Shown here: piece after piece, positions 1 through 7,957 of the stretch
Numbering within the stretch: position 1 is the stretch's first letter
How the letters are laid out: every line of letters starts with the position of its first letter
The notes under the pieces: model-generated
The model's database searches: none
Told to the model about the DNA's origin: nothing
What the model saw: only the letters and a program-made list of their open reading frames with translations
Made by a program: the position numbers and the translations under genes
NCBI GenBank assembly: GCA_023422955.1
Contig: JAFAGG010000125.1
Coordinates: 1-33,281, forward strand
Direction of reading: 5' to 3'
Length of the DNA: 33,281 nt
Source of the DNA: Pseudomonadota bacterium
GTDB taxonomy: Bacteria; Pseudomonadota; Gammaproteobacteria; Burkholderiales; Burkholderiaceae_D

Positions 1-20
1 CTCTCCGGTTGACCGGAGAG
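1..20. terminator. Stem-loop at window edge
   Basis: An 8-bp perfect stem CTCTCCGG/CCGGAGAG closes a TTGA loop at the very start of the window. It may be the end of a transcription unit lying outside the window. No clear T-run follows on the + strand, so its role as a terminator is uncertain. Confidence 0.4.
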
Positions 21-183
21 CGCGGTTTCATTTGAGCGCTGCTGTCGCGAAAAGGGATGTCTGCTGCCAGGCAATGGGACATCCTTTCGGGGAGTCGAAG
101 CTTGGCATGGTAAAAGCAGCAGGCCACTTGTGGCTAGGCTTTACGCTACACTGCCTGCTCTCTTTCCCGATCCCGGCCAGACC

Positions 184-1401
184 ATGCACGACAACCCCCG
201 TCTTTCCCCGCTTGCCACCGTGCTGATCGCGGGCGGCATGGTGCTGACGCTTTCCATGGGTGTGCGGCATGGTTTCGGATTCTGGCTGCAGCCGATCTCG
301 CAGGCGCATGGCTGGACGCGTGAAACCTATTCGCTGGCGATGGCCTTGCAGAATCTTCTATGGGGCGTATTCGGGCCCTTCGCCGGCATGGCGGCCGACC
401 GTTTCGGCACCGCGCGCGTGGTGTTCGTCGGCGCGTTTCTGTATGCTGCCGGATTGTTGTGGATGGCGCTGGTGGTTCAGCCGGGATGGTTCATTGCCGG
501 CTCCGGCATCCTGATCGGCGGCGCGATGGCATGCACCGCATTCGGCGCGATCAGCGGCATCGTTGGCCGCACCGCGCCCGAGCACAAGCGCTCTTGGGCC
601 TTCGGCATGGCGGTGGCGGCGAGCTCCTTCGGCCAGTTCATGATGATGCCCATCGAGCAGCAACTGATCCAGGTGACAGGCTGGCAGGATGCTTTCTATT
701 ATCTGGCAGCGCTGGTCTTGCTGGTGATGCTGCCGATGACGCGCTTCCTGCGCGAACCTGAGGTCGCCAGGTCAGCCGGCCCCGAGCAAAGCATACTTGA
801 AGCCACGCGCGAGGCCTTTGCTTACCGGCCTTTCCTGCTGCTGGTGGCCGGTTACTTCGTGTGCGGCTTCCAGCTGGTCTTCATCGGCGTGCATATGCCG
901 GCTTATCTTCGTGATCAGGGCATTGGCGATCCCAATGTGGCTGTTATGGCGCTGGCCTTGATCGGCTTGTTCAATATTTTCGGTTCCTATTACGCGGGCA
1001 AGCTGGGCAGCGTCTTTCCCAAGCGTTACCTGCTGGCCGCGATTTACGTCAGCCGCGCTCTCGTGATTGCGGTTTTTCTGTTCGCGCCGTTGACGCCTTG
1101 GTCGGTGTATGTGTTCTCGGCCTGCCTGGGATTTTTATGGCTGTCTACCGTACCGCTCACCAATGGCGTGATCGCCGGCATCTTCGGCACCCGCTACATG
1201 GCCATGCTGTCGGGTTTCGTATTCCTGTCGCACCAGGTCGGTAGCTTCCTCGGCGTGTGGCTGGGCGGCTATCTGTATGACCGCCAGGGCGACTACAATA
1301 TGGTCTGGATGATCACGATCGCGCTGAGCCTGTTTGCCGCGCTGGTCAATCTGCCCATCAATGAAAAGGCGATTGTGCGCACCCATGCCGTTGCCGCCTG
1401 A
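184..1401 (+). CDS. MFS transporter
   Basis: This is a 405-residue major facilitator superfamily permease of the inner membrane, with about twelve hydrophobic segments. An early loop carries AGMAADRFGT, matching the family's loop 2-3 signature (G-x-x-x-D-R-x-G), and a second repeat begins near residue 200 after a charged linker. The early segment (RHGFGFWLQPISQAHGW) resembles MFS members often annotated as oxalate/formate-antiporter-like or monocarboxylate-type, but the substrate cannot be read from the sequence. I chose the ATG at 184; the same frame is open back to a GTG at 130, which lacks a convincing ribosome-binding site. The gene stands alone upstream of small hypothetical genes. The family is certain; the substrate is unknown. 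Confidence 0.9.
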   Translation: MHDNPRLSPLATVLIAGGMVLTLSMGVRHGFGFWLQPISQAHGWTRETYSLAMALQNLLWGVFGPFAGMAADRFGTARVVFVGAFLYAAGLLWMALVVQPGWFIAGSGILIGGAMACTAFGAISGIVGRTAPEHKRSWAFGMAVAASSFGQFMMMPIEQQLIQVTGWQDAFYYLAALVLLVMLPMTRFLREPEVARSAGPEQSILEATREAFAYRPFLLLVAGYFVCGFQLVFIGVHMPAYLRDQGIGDPNVAVMALALIGLFNIFGSYYAGKLGSVFPKRYLLAAIYVSRALVIAVFLFAPLTPWSVYVFSACLGFLWLSTVPLTNGVIAGIFGTRYMAMLSGFVFLSHQVGSFLGVWLGGYLYDRQGDYNMVWMITIALSLFAALVNLPINEKAIVRTHAVAA

Positions 1402-1415
1402 AAGGTAAAAGCGTC

Positions 1416-1553
1416 ATGTCACCGACCTTGCTCCGCTACCTGTTCCGTTATCTGTCGCTGGGATTACTGGCCCTGATATTGGCCGCGATTTTCCTGGCTT
1501 ACCTGCAGCCGGCTTTTTTGCTGGAACTGGGCAGCCGGCTGCAGCTCTGCTGA
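1416..1553 (+). CDS. 45-residue one-helix membrane protein
   Basis: This short frame starts 14 nt after the MFS stop, with an AAAGG stretch about 10 nt before the ATG. The 45-residue product has a basic N-terminus (LLRYLFRYL) and then one hydrophobic helix (roughly residues 14-30), as in small inner-membrane peptides. I do not recognise the family. Its position directly behind the MFS gene suggests co-transcription and possibly an accessory role, but that is inference. It could be a chance frame; conservation in related genomes would decide. Confidence 0.5.
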   Translation: MSPTLLRYLFRYLSLGLLALILAAIFLAYLQPAFLLELGSRLQLC

Positions 1554-1619
1554 CCCTGTCGGTAGAGAAATCCCGCCTTCTGTGGCATGCTTACGCGTTC
1601 CCCCGCCCTCGATACAGTC

Positions 1620-1835
1620 ATGGAAATCACGCTGACGGAACTGGAAAAAGCCATCAATTACTGGCGCTCAGCACGGCCCTCGACCGGCGAGGAGCGGGCC
1701 TTGTCGCTCGAAGTCAATGCGCTGGCCGATGTCTATGCGCTGATGATATTCAGCCATGCCCGCAGCGTCGCGCTTGAGTCGCTGAAGCCGGACGCGCGGC
1801 AATTGCTGGAAGCCTGGCAGCAGCAGAACCGCTAA
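1620..1835 (+). CDS. DUF3717 family protein
   Basis: This is a small soluble protein of 71 residues whose opening (MEITLTELEKAINYWR) and later ALADVYALMI segment match the DUF3717 pattern as I remember it from Burkholderiales. Nothing is known of its biochemistry. I chose the ATG at 1620 because the recognisable domain begins exactly there; the frame is also open from an ATG at 1587, and neither start has a strong ribosome-binding site. It ends three nucleotides before the end of the convergent radical SAM gene, so the two 3' ends almost touch and no terminator fits between them. Confidence 0.75.
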   Translation: MEITLTELEKAINYWRSARPSTGEERALSLEVNALADVYALMIFSHARSVALESLKPDARQLLEAWQQQNR

Positions 1836-1838
1836 GGC

Positions 1839-3341
1839 TTACGCAGCCAGGTGACGGACCTGGCGCTGCAGGCCGGGGCCGCCGGTCTGGGAGGCGTCGG
1901 ATTTCGCGGCGGCAGGCGGCTTGTTGGTCTGGCCGGCATAATCTCCCGCCAGCATCTGCGCTATCTTCTCTGCGTCTTCCCCCTGCTCCTGCAACCATTG
2001 CGCCACCAGCCTGGCGAGCCTTTCCAGCGCGATCTTGTGGGTCGCGCCGGTGGTGGCATAAATCCAGTCCGACAAGGCCATGAAGCGCGCAAAGGGCGAG
2101 TCGCCCAGGATGAGCTTGAGCGTGTTGGCAAAGCGTCCCGAATTGGCGATCAGGTCCCAGTAGCGCGCAAAGCGCACCAGCCGTTGCATGGTCGCGAAAT
2201 CGATGCGATTGGTGGCGAGAATCGAGTAGGGCGGATGCGGATCGAAGATCAGGCCATGGGCGTCGGTATGGCGGATGATGGGCGTGCCGCGCAGGCGCTT
2301 CAGGATGCCGAACTGGATTTCATGCGGACCCAGCGCCACCAGCTTGTCGAAGCCGCGCGCAAAGCTGTCCACATCCTCGCCCGGCAAGCCGGCAATCAGG
2401 TCCACGTGCAGGTGCGCCTGCGAATGCTCGACCAGCCAGCGTATGTTCTCCGCAGCCTTCTCATTGTTCTGCTTGCGGCTGATCTGCGCCTGCACGTCTG
2501 GATTGAAAGACTGTATGCCGATTTCGAATTGCAGCGTGCCCGGCGGGAATTGCTGGATGCCGGCCTTGAGCGCATCCGGTAGGTGATCGGGCACCACTTC
2601 GAAATGCGCGAAGACTGGATCATCGGGATGGGCGGCCAGCTTGTCGAGGAAGAACTGCATGATCTTCAGGCTGGACTTGATGTTCAGGTTGAAGGTGCGG
2701 TCCACGAACTTGAACAGCCGCGCGCCGCGTGCATGCAAAATCTCAAGCTGCGCGAGGAAGGCATCCAGGTCGAAAGGCCACGCAGTCTTGTCCAGCGAAG
2801 ACAGGCAGAACTCGCACTTGAACGGACAGCCGCGCGAGGCTTCCACATACAGCGTGCGATGCGCGATGTCTTCATCGGTGTAGAGCGAATAGGGCAAGGC
2901 GATATCGGACAAGGGCGGCTGCACGCCTGCATGAATTTTCATCAGCGGCTGCGGGCCATTGAGAATCGCGCGGCACAACTGCGGGAAAGTGACATCGCCC
3001 CAGCCCGTAACCAGGTAATCGGCCAGCTTCACGATTTCCTGCTGCTCGGGCTCATACGACACTTCCGGGCCGCCCAGCACGATCACGATGTCCGGCGCCA
3101 CGCGCTTGAGCATCGCCACGACCCGGGTGGTTTCTTCCACGTTCCAGATGTAGACGCCGAAACCGACGATGCGCGGCTGATGTTCAAGCAGTTTTTCCAC
3201 GACATCGGTGGCGCGGGTGCCGATCACGAATTCCTGCAAGCATGTCTGCTCCTGCAGTTCCTGCATATTGGCATGCAGATAACGCAAACCGAGCGATGCA
3301 TGGGAATAACGCGCATTCAGCGTGGAAAGGACGATGGTCAT
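1839..3341 (-). CDS. B12-binding-type radical SAM protein (DUF4080-like)
   Basis: This 500-residue protein has three parts. Residues 1-130 form a Rossmann-like cobalamin-binding-type domain (VGFGVYIWNVEET, VLGGPEVSYEP). A radical SAM core follows with the cluster motif CPFKCEFC (cysteines near 172, 176 and 179). The C-terminal region resembles DUF4080. The classical DxHxxG cobalamin-histidine motif is not visible, so cofactor binding may differ from methionine synthase. Enzymes of this architecture carry out methylations or rearrangements at unactivated carbons; the substrate here is unknown. The ATG at 3341 was chosen; a TTG three codons upstream is also in frame. Downstream on the same strand is nothing, and the + strand DUF3717 gene converges on it. 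Confidence 0.85.
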   Translation of the reverse strand: MTIVLSTLNARYSHASLGLRYLHANMQELQEQTCLQEFVIGTRATDVVEKLLEHQPRIVGFGVYIWNVEETTRVVAMLKRVAPDIVIVLGGPEVSYEPEQQEIVKLADYLVTGWGDVTFPQLCRAILNGPQPLMKIHAGVQPPLSDIALPYSLYTDEDIAHRTLYVEASRGCPFKCEFCLSSLDKTAWPFDLDAFLAQLEILHARGARLFKFVDRTFNLNIKSSLKIMQFFLDKLAAHPDDPVFAHFEVVPDHLPDALKAGIQQFPPGTLQFEIGIQSFNPDVQAQISRKQNNEKAAENIRWLVEHSQAHLHVDLIAGLPGEDVDSFARGFDKLVALGPHEIQFGILKRLRGTPIIRHTDAHGLIFDPHPPYSILATNRIDFATMQRLVRFARYWDLIANSGRFANTLKLILGDSPFARFMALSDWIYATTGATHKIALERLARLVAQWLQEQGEDAEKIAQMLAGDYAGQTNKPPAAAKSDASQTGGPGLQRQVRHLAA

Positions 3342-3467
3342 GGCAGGCAATAGAGCAATCAGGCGAAAGCGCCATTGTACGACGCTTGCACAGGGAAGCG
3401 CCTTGTCTTGACCTGTAACGGAACAGACTGTATCGGCGTCTTGCTGAATACTCGCTTCTGGCCGTAG

Positions 3468-3490
3468 GGCTGACGCTGGCAGCGTCAGCC
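3468..3490 (-). other. Stem-loop after the DUF2383 gene
   Basis: A 10-bp perfect stem (GGCTGACGCT/AGCGTCAGCC) with a 3-nt loop starts 10 nt past the stop codon of the DUF2383 gene. It has no U-tract on the - strand, so it is either a poor intrinsic terminator or a 3'-end stabiliser for the DUF4142-DUF2383 transcript. Confidence 0.6.
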
Positions 3491-3500
3491 TGATGCCGCT

Positions 3501-3965
3501 TCAGGAGCCTGGATTTTTGCCGGCGCGAGCCTGGTCTCGCAAGCGCTTCACTTCATCGTGATTACGAATTACCAACTGATATTGTTTTTCCACTACGGTG
3601 CGGATGGCCGGAGGAAGTTCTTTATCCAGCGCATAGCGGTAATTGGCCAACGCAATATCTTCGCCGCGCTCCGTTTCGCTCAGAATGCTTGCATCATCCT
3701 TGCCGGTGATGGCTGCTTTCAATGTCACCCAGCTGCGATGCATGGAACCCGATACGCTACCGCGAGCCACGGCCACTCCTCCGAGCGAGCCGACCAGTTC
3801 GCCCAGCTCAACGGCGGCTTTCGCACATCCATTCGCGCGGGAAGTGAACAGGTCTTTAAGCTGAGGCGAGCTGATCTGCTCTGCACATTGGCGAAATCCT
3901 TCCTCTCCGTCGTAGCAGGTCTGGATCAGCTCGTTCAATGTCGACAACACATCATCATGAGGCAT
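3501..3965 (-). CDS. DUF2383 (PA2169-type) ferritin-like protein
   Basis: The 154-residue product matches the PA2169/DUF2383 group, predicted four-helix bundles of the ferritin-like type. Recognisable segments are LNELIQTCYDGEEGF near the start, TLKAAITGKDDASILSETERGED in the middle (written here only as a region, residues 85-107) and a C-terminal helix with VIRNHDEVKRLRD. Metal binding is plausible from the E/D/H-rich helices but is not shown. The start at 3965 has a perfect AGGAG six nucleotides upstream; an in-frame codon 27 nt earlier lacks this support. The gene follows the DUF4142 gene by 33 nt and probably shares its transcript and its sigma-54-type promoter. Homologues are generally linked to stress and stationary phase; the role is not established. 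Confidence 0.85.
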   Translation of the reverse strand: MPHDDVLSTLNELIQTCYDGEEGFRQCAEQISSPQLKDLFTSRANGCAKAAVELGELVGSLGGVAVARGSVSGSMHRSWVTLKAAITGKDDASILSETERGEDIALANYRYALDKELPPAIRTVVEKQYQLVIRNHDEVKRLRDQARAGKNPGS

Positions 3966-3998
3966 GACATCTCCTTTCCTGTTGAATTGCATTCAAGC

Positions 3999-4865
3999 TT
4001 AACGCGGCGCAGAGCCGGGAGCCGCAGGGATTCCTCCTCGCGGAGGTTGGGCAGCGGCGGCTGCATCCTGCGGCTGGCCGGATGATGCGCCACTGGATTG
4101 CAGGGCGCTGCGTCCCCGGGTTTTCGCGATCAGATGCCCTGCCATTTGCAAGTGTTGCTCAACGATGGCCAGGGACTTGCCGACCTGTTCCTTCAAGACC
4201 GGATCCTGCGCATTCTGTGCCGCCTGTTGTAGCAGTTGATGGGCTTCCCGGTGAGCATTCTCGCCGGCATGCGTCAGGTAATTCTGGGTGAATTCTTCTC
4301 CCGTCATGGCAGTCAGCTTTTCCTTGATGGCGACATGTTTCTTGTCGGGGCCGCCGGGAAGAATGACATCTCTTGCATCGGCCAGCTTTTTCAATTCTTC
4401 CAGCGCCTTGCCATGGTCGTCGATCATGCGCTGAGCGAAACTGCGCACAGTGACATCCTGCGAACGGCTTTGCGCCATTTTTGCCATGTCGATTTCAGCC
4501 AGGTGGGTTTGCGCCAGGGTGCGCATCAGGTTGCGATCCGCGTTGCTTAAGGCCGGCTGTTGCGCCGATGGCTGTAGCGCTTGCTGAGAGGCCGGCTGAC
4601 TGGACGAATTGCCTTGCGCAGCAGAGCTGGCGCCGCTGCTTAAAGGCACGGGAGACTCGGGAACGCGTTTGCCGGTCGCGGCATTGAGACTGCCGGGGCC
4701 GCCTTCCGTCGCTGCTCCGCCATAAGCAGGTGCAGTGGAAACGGGGCTGTCTTGTGCGCCTGAGGGTTGTGCCTGCGCCTGCAAGGCAAGCGCCGCGCTC
4801 AGGCCCATCAGGCTGGCGGCAGCAATGAATTTCCAGCGTGAAAATGTGATCGCTTTGGCAGGCAT
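3999..4865 (-). CDS. Exported DUF4142 protein
   Basis: This 288-residue protein begins with a signal peptide (basic residues, a hydrophobic stretch near 14-28, then ALQAQAQ as a likely cleavage region). A low-complexity Ser/Gln/Ala/Pro-rich linker follows to about residue 105. Residues about 108-245 form the DUF4142 domain, a helical bundle distantly ferritin-like, with the conserved LAEIDMAKMAQ, FAQRMIDDH and HREAHQLL segments. The C-terminus is again Ala/Gln/Pro-rich. It therefore acts in the periplasm or at the envelope. AGGAG precedes the ATG. It is the first gene of a two-gene unit with the DUF2383 gene, and a near-perfect -24/-12 element lies about 62 nt upstream. The molecular function of DUF4142 is unknown. 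Confidence 0.88.
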   Translation of the reverse strand: MPAKAITFSRWKFIAAASLMGLSAALALQAQAQPSGAQDSPVSTAPAYGGAATEGGPGSLNAATGKRVPESPVPLSSGASSAAQGNSSSQPASQQALQPSAQQPALSNADRNLMRTLAQTHLAEIDMAKMAQSRSQDVTVRSFAQRMIDDHGKALEELKKLADARDVILPGGPDKKHVAIKEKLTAMTGEEFTQNYLTHAGENAHREAHQLLQQAAQNAQDPVLKEQVGKSLAIVEQHLQMAGHLIAKTRGRSALQSSGASSGQPQDAAAAAQPPRGGIPAAPGSAPR

Positions 4866-4926
4866 GGATATTCTCCTTTATGACCAGGGCCTTTAACAAG
4901 CCATGAAAATCGTGCATAAAAAAGAG

Positions 4927-4941
4927 GCAAGCTATGTGCCA
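4927..4941 (-). promoter_or_regulatory. Sigma-54 (-24/-12) promoter for the DUF4142 unit
   Basis: The - strand reads TGGCACATAGCTTGC, an exact match to the TGGCAC-N5-TTGC core of sigma-54 promoters. The -12 C lies at 4927, predicting a start near 4915 and a leader of about 50 nt before the DUF4142 ATG at 4865. Sigma-54 promoters need an enhancer-binding activator, so inducible expression under nitrogen, carbon or stress signals is expected. The match is read directly; activity is inferred. Confidence 0.75.
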
Positions 4942-4985
4942 GCAGGAAGGGCAGATGAAAATGCGGAGAGGCACAATTCAAACGA

Positions 4986-5022
4986 CAAAAAGAAAAATGC
5001 CGAACCCTTGCGAAGGTTCGGC
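4986..5022 (-). terminator. Intrinsic terminator of the prkA-yeaH-spoVR operon
   Basis: An 8-bp stem GCCGAACC/GGTTCGGC (4999-5006 with 5015-5022) is followed on the - strand by the U-rich tail ATTTTTCTTTTTG. It sits about 40 nt past the spoVR stop, and so insulates that operon from the DUF4142 unit downstream. Confidence 0.85.
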
Positions 5023-5063
5023 AAAAAGTTTACGCGATTAAAGCCGGCGTTCCGGCATCTTGA

Positions 5064-6620
5064 TCAGGTGCTGCCGACCAGGCCGGCAGTTCGTTGTTGC
5101 TTGCTGATGGTGCAGTGTTTCTTGTCGATGATTTCTCCCTCCGGATCGGTGCTCTCGAGAATCACATCGAATCCCCACAGGCGTCCTACATGTTTCAGCA
5201 CTTCGTCGGCCTTGGCATTGAGAGGGCGGCGATGATGCCGGGTATGACGCAAGGTCAGTGCGCGGTCGCCGTGCGTATCCACCGACCATACCTGGATATT
5301 AGGCTCACGGTTGCCGATGTTGTACTGGTCGGCGAGCTGCTGGCGAATATAGCGATAACCGTTTTCATCGTGGATGGCGGACACCTTCAAGTGTTCTTTT
5401 TCATCATCGTCAATGATGGAAAAGAAATGGAAGTCGCGAATCAGCTTGGGCGACAGATATTGAGCAATGAAACTTTCATCCTTGAAGTTGCGCATGGCAA
5501 AGTCAAGCGTCTTGCGCCAGTCGCTGCCGGCGATATCCGGAAACCACTCCCTGTCTTCCGCAGTAGGATTTTCACAGATGCGGCGGATATCGCTCATCAT
5601 CGCAAAGCCCAATGCATAAGGATTGATGCCGCTGTAATAAGGACTGGAGACCGGCGGCTGATAGACGACGTTGGTATGGCTCTGCAAAAACTCCATCATG
5701 AAACCATTGCCGACTATGCCTTCATCGTACAACTGGTTGAGGATGGTGTAATGCCAGAACGTGGCCCAGCCTTCGTTCATGACCTGCGTCTGCCGTTGCG
5801 GATAGAAATACTGGGAAATCTTGCGTGCGATACGAACAATCTCGCGCTGCCAGGGCTCCAGCAGCGGCGCGGATTTTTCTATGAAATAAAGCAGGTTTTC
5901 CTGCGGCTCTTCCGGGAAGCGAGTCTGCTGCTTTGAACTTTTGGCCTGGTCCTTCTGTATGGGCAGCGTGCGCCACAAGTCGTTGACCTGCGATTGCAGG
6001 TAAGCCTCGCGTTCACGCTGGCGGGCATTTTCTTCGGCCAGGGATAATTTGGCCGGACGCTTGTAGCGGTCCACGCCGTAATTTTGCAAGGCATGGCAAG
6101 AGTCCAGCATCAGCTCAACGGCTTCCGTACCGTAGCGGCTTTCGCATTCGGCGATGTAATTTTTTGCAAACACCATGTAATCGATGATGGCGTCTGCATC
6201 GGTCCAGGTGCGGAACAGGTAATTGCCCTTGAAGAAAGAATTGTGGCCGTAGGAGGCATGCGCGATCACCAGCGTTTGCATCATCAGGTTGTTTTCTTCC
6301 ATCAGATAGGCAATGCAGGGATTGGAGTTGATCACGATCTCGTACGCCAATCCCATCTGCCCACGCTTGTAACTTTTTTCGGTGGACATGAAATGCTTGC
6401 CGAAGGACCAGTGATGGTAATTGACGGGCATGCCGACGGAGGCATAGGCATCCATCATTTGTTCGGCGGTAATGATCTCCAGCTGGTTGGGATAGGTGTC
6501 GAGCCCAAAACTTTCCGCGACGCGCCTCACTTCTTCATGCGCCTGTTCCAGCAGCTCGAAAGTCCATTCGGATTGATCGGGCAGTCGCCGTGCTTCGGTG
6601 GAAGGAGAAATGATCTTCAT
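5064..6620 (-). CDS. SpoVR family protein (YcgB-like)
   Basis: The 518-residue product is a full-length SpoVR/YcgB protein (E. coli YcgB is about 510). Hallmarks are the N-terminal WTFELLEQAHEEVRR, the YHHWSFGKHF segment near residue 68, AYLMEENN, HASYGHNSFFKGNYLF near 140-155, and the Gly/Trp-rich MNEGWATFWHYTILN region near 280. Despite the Bacillus sporulation name, the family is widespread in non-sporulating proteobacteria, where it is usually encoded beside PrkA and YeaH. Its chemistry is unknown. Its ATG overlaps the yeaH stop by 4 nt, which implies translational coupling and a physical or functional partnership. A terminator follows. Confidence 0.95.
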   Translation of the reverse strand: MKIISPSTEARRLPDQSEWTFELLEQAHEEVRRVAESFGLDTYPNQLEIITAEQMMDAYASVGMPVNYHHWSFGKHFMSTEKSYKRGQMGLAYEIVINSNPCIAYLMEENNLMMQTLVIAHASYGHNSFFKGNYLFRTWTDADAIIDYMVFAKNYIAECESRYGTEAVELMLDSCHALQNYGVDRYKRPAKLSLAEENARQREREAYLQSQVNDLWRTLPIQKDQAKSSKQQTRFPEEPQENLLYFIEKSAPLLEPWQREIVRIARKISQYFYPQRQTQVMNEGWATFWHYTILNQLYDEGIVGNGFMMEFLQSHTNVVYQPPVSSPYYSGINPYALGFAMMSDIRRICENPTAEDREWFPDIAGSDWRKTLDFAMRNFKDESFIAQYLSPKLIRDFHFFSIIDDDEKEHLKVSAIHDENGYRYIRQQLADQYNIGNREPNIQVWSVDTHGDRALTLRHTRHHRRPLNAKADEVLKHVGRLWGFDVILESTDPEGEIIDKKHCTISKQQRTAGLVGST

Positions 6621-7882
6621 TGCTTGGCCTGTTTTTTGAACAGCTCGCGAAATACCGGATAGATGTCGGCAGGCGTCTTGATGCGCTGCATCGCGAAATG
6701 ACGATGCGCTCCTGTGACCTTGACATATTCATGCCACAGGTTCTGCGGCTCGCCATCCGTGATTTCCACGTAAGCGTAGTATTGGACGGCAGGCATGATG
6801 GTGTCGATCATCAGCTGGCGGCAAGTGACCGAATCGCGATCCCAGTTGTCGCCGTCGGAAGCCTGGGCTACATAGGCATTCCATTCCGTGCTGGGGTAGC
6901 GCTCCTTCAATACCTTGGACAGCAGATGCAGGGCCGAGGAAACCACCGTGCCGCCCGACTCGCGCGAATGGAAAAAATCATGCTCATCCACTTCCAGCGC
7001 CGAGGTATGGTGGCGTATGAAGACCAGATCGATCTTGTCATACACGCGCGTCAGGAACAGGTAGAGCAGGATGAAGAAGCGCTTGCCCATGTCTTTCTTC
7101 ATTTCATCCATCGAGCCTGACACGTCCATGATGCAAAACATCACCGCCTGGCTGGTGGGCTTGGGCACCTGGATGCGATTGCTGTAACGCAGGTCTATCG
7201 GGTCGATGAAGGGAATGGCCCGCTTCCTGGATTCCAGCCGCTGAATCTGGCGTTTCAGTTCGCTACTGCCTGTCTCGTCCTTTTCTTCGTTGGCCAGGGC
7301 TTGCAGTTCATCCTCTGCTTGTTTCAGGCGTTTGTCGATCTGTCCGCCGAGTGCGATGCGCCGTCCCAGTGCGCCGCGCAGCGAGCGCACCACGTGGATG
7401 TTGGAAGGCGTGCCTGAAGTCTTGAAGCCGGCGCGTTGAGTTTTGAACTCTACCGTGCTGGTGAGACGAGTCTTCACCATGTTCGGCAGCTCAAGGTCTT
7501 CGAAGAAATAATTCAGAAATTCGTCGCGCGTGAGCTCGAAGACGAAATCATCTTCGGTGATGTCTTCACTATTGCCGGCGCCGCCCTTGCCGGAACCTCC
7601 GCCGGAAGGCGGGCGCTCAATCTCGTCGCCTTTCTGGTATTCGGTATTGCCGGGATTGACCGCTTCCCAGACGCCGCCATGCGCATGGCCGAATGTCGGC
7701 TCTTCCACATCCTTGGCCGGAATGGAGACTTTTTCACCGCTGGCGACATCAACAATGGAGCGCCCTTTGATAGCCTGGGCAACGGCCTTTTTTATCTGCG
7801 CCTTGTAACGCCGGAGAAAGCGTTCACGATTGACCGCAGACTTATTCTTGCTTTGCAGGCGACGATCGATAAGATAAGTCAA
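6617..7882 (-). CDS. yeaH: YeaH/YhbH family (UPF0229) protein
   Basis: The 421-residue product matches E. coli YeaH in length (about 427) and opening (LIDRRLQSKNKSAVNRERF). A basic N-terminus is followed by a Gly/Ser-rich linker near 100-115 and then a von Willebrand A-like domain with a MIDAS-type DVSGSM motif near residue 260 (CIMDVSGSM). The start is a TTG at 7882: it gives the family N-terminus and has GGGAG well spaced upstream, whereas extension to the next upstream start adds seven non-family residues. It lies between prkA and spoVR, overlapping spoVR by 4 nt. VWA proteins often act as partners of AAA+ ATPases, so pairing with the AAA-containing kinase PrkA is a sensible inference. Confidence 0.93.
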   Translation of the reverse strand: MTYLIDRRLQSKNKSAVNRERFLRRYKAQIKKAVAQAIKGRSIVDVASGEKVSIPAKDVEEPTFGHAHGGVWEAVNPGNTEYQKGDEIERPPSGGGSGKGGAGNSEDITEDDFVFELTRDEFLNYFFEDLELPNMVKTRLTSTVEFKTQRAGFKTSGTPSNIHVVRSLRGALGRRIALGGQIDKRLKQAEDELQALANEEKDETGSSELKRQIQRLESRKRAIPFIDPIDLRYSNRIQVPKPTSQAVMFCIMDVSGSMDEMKKDMGKRFFILLYLFLTRVYDKIDLVFIRHHTSALEVDEHDFFHSRESGGTVVSSALHLLSKVLKERYPSTEWNAYVAQASDGDNWDRDSVTCRQLMIDTIMPAVQYYAYVEITDGEPQNLWHEYVKVTGAHRHFAMQRIKTPADIYPVFRELFKKQAKQ

Positions 7883-7923
7883 TATGGTCTCCCATCGGTA
7901 CAACTCTGGCAGGGCAATGGGGC

Positions 7924-7945
7924 GGCCGGAGAATTTTCTCCGGCC
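7924..7945 (-). other. Intercistronic stem-loop between prkA and yeaH
   Basis: A 10-nt inverted repeat GGCCGGAGAA/TTCTCCGGCC with only 2 nt between the arms starts about 12 nt after the prkA stop and ends about 40 nt before the yeaH start. No U-tract follows, so it probably acts as a processing or stabilising element or a weak attenuator, not as a full terminator. Confidence 0.7.
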
Positions 7946-7957
7946 GGACTACCCTTG

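Noticed and set aside
1851..2582. Long + strand frames opposite the radical SAM gene
   Set aside because: They are antisense shadows of a gene with clear family motifs, and they lack start signals.
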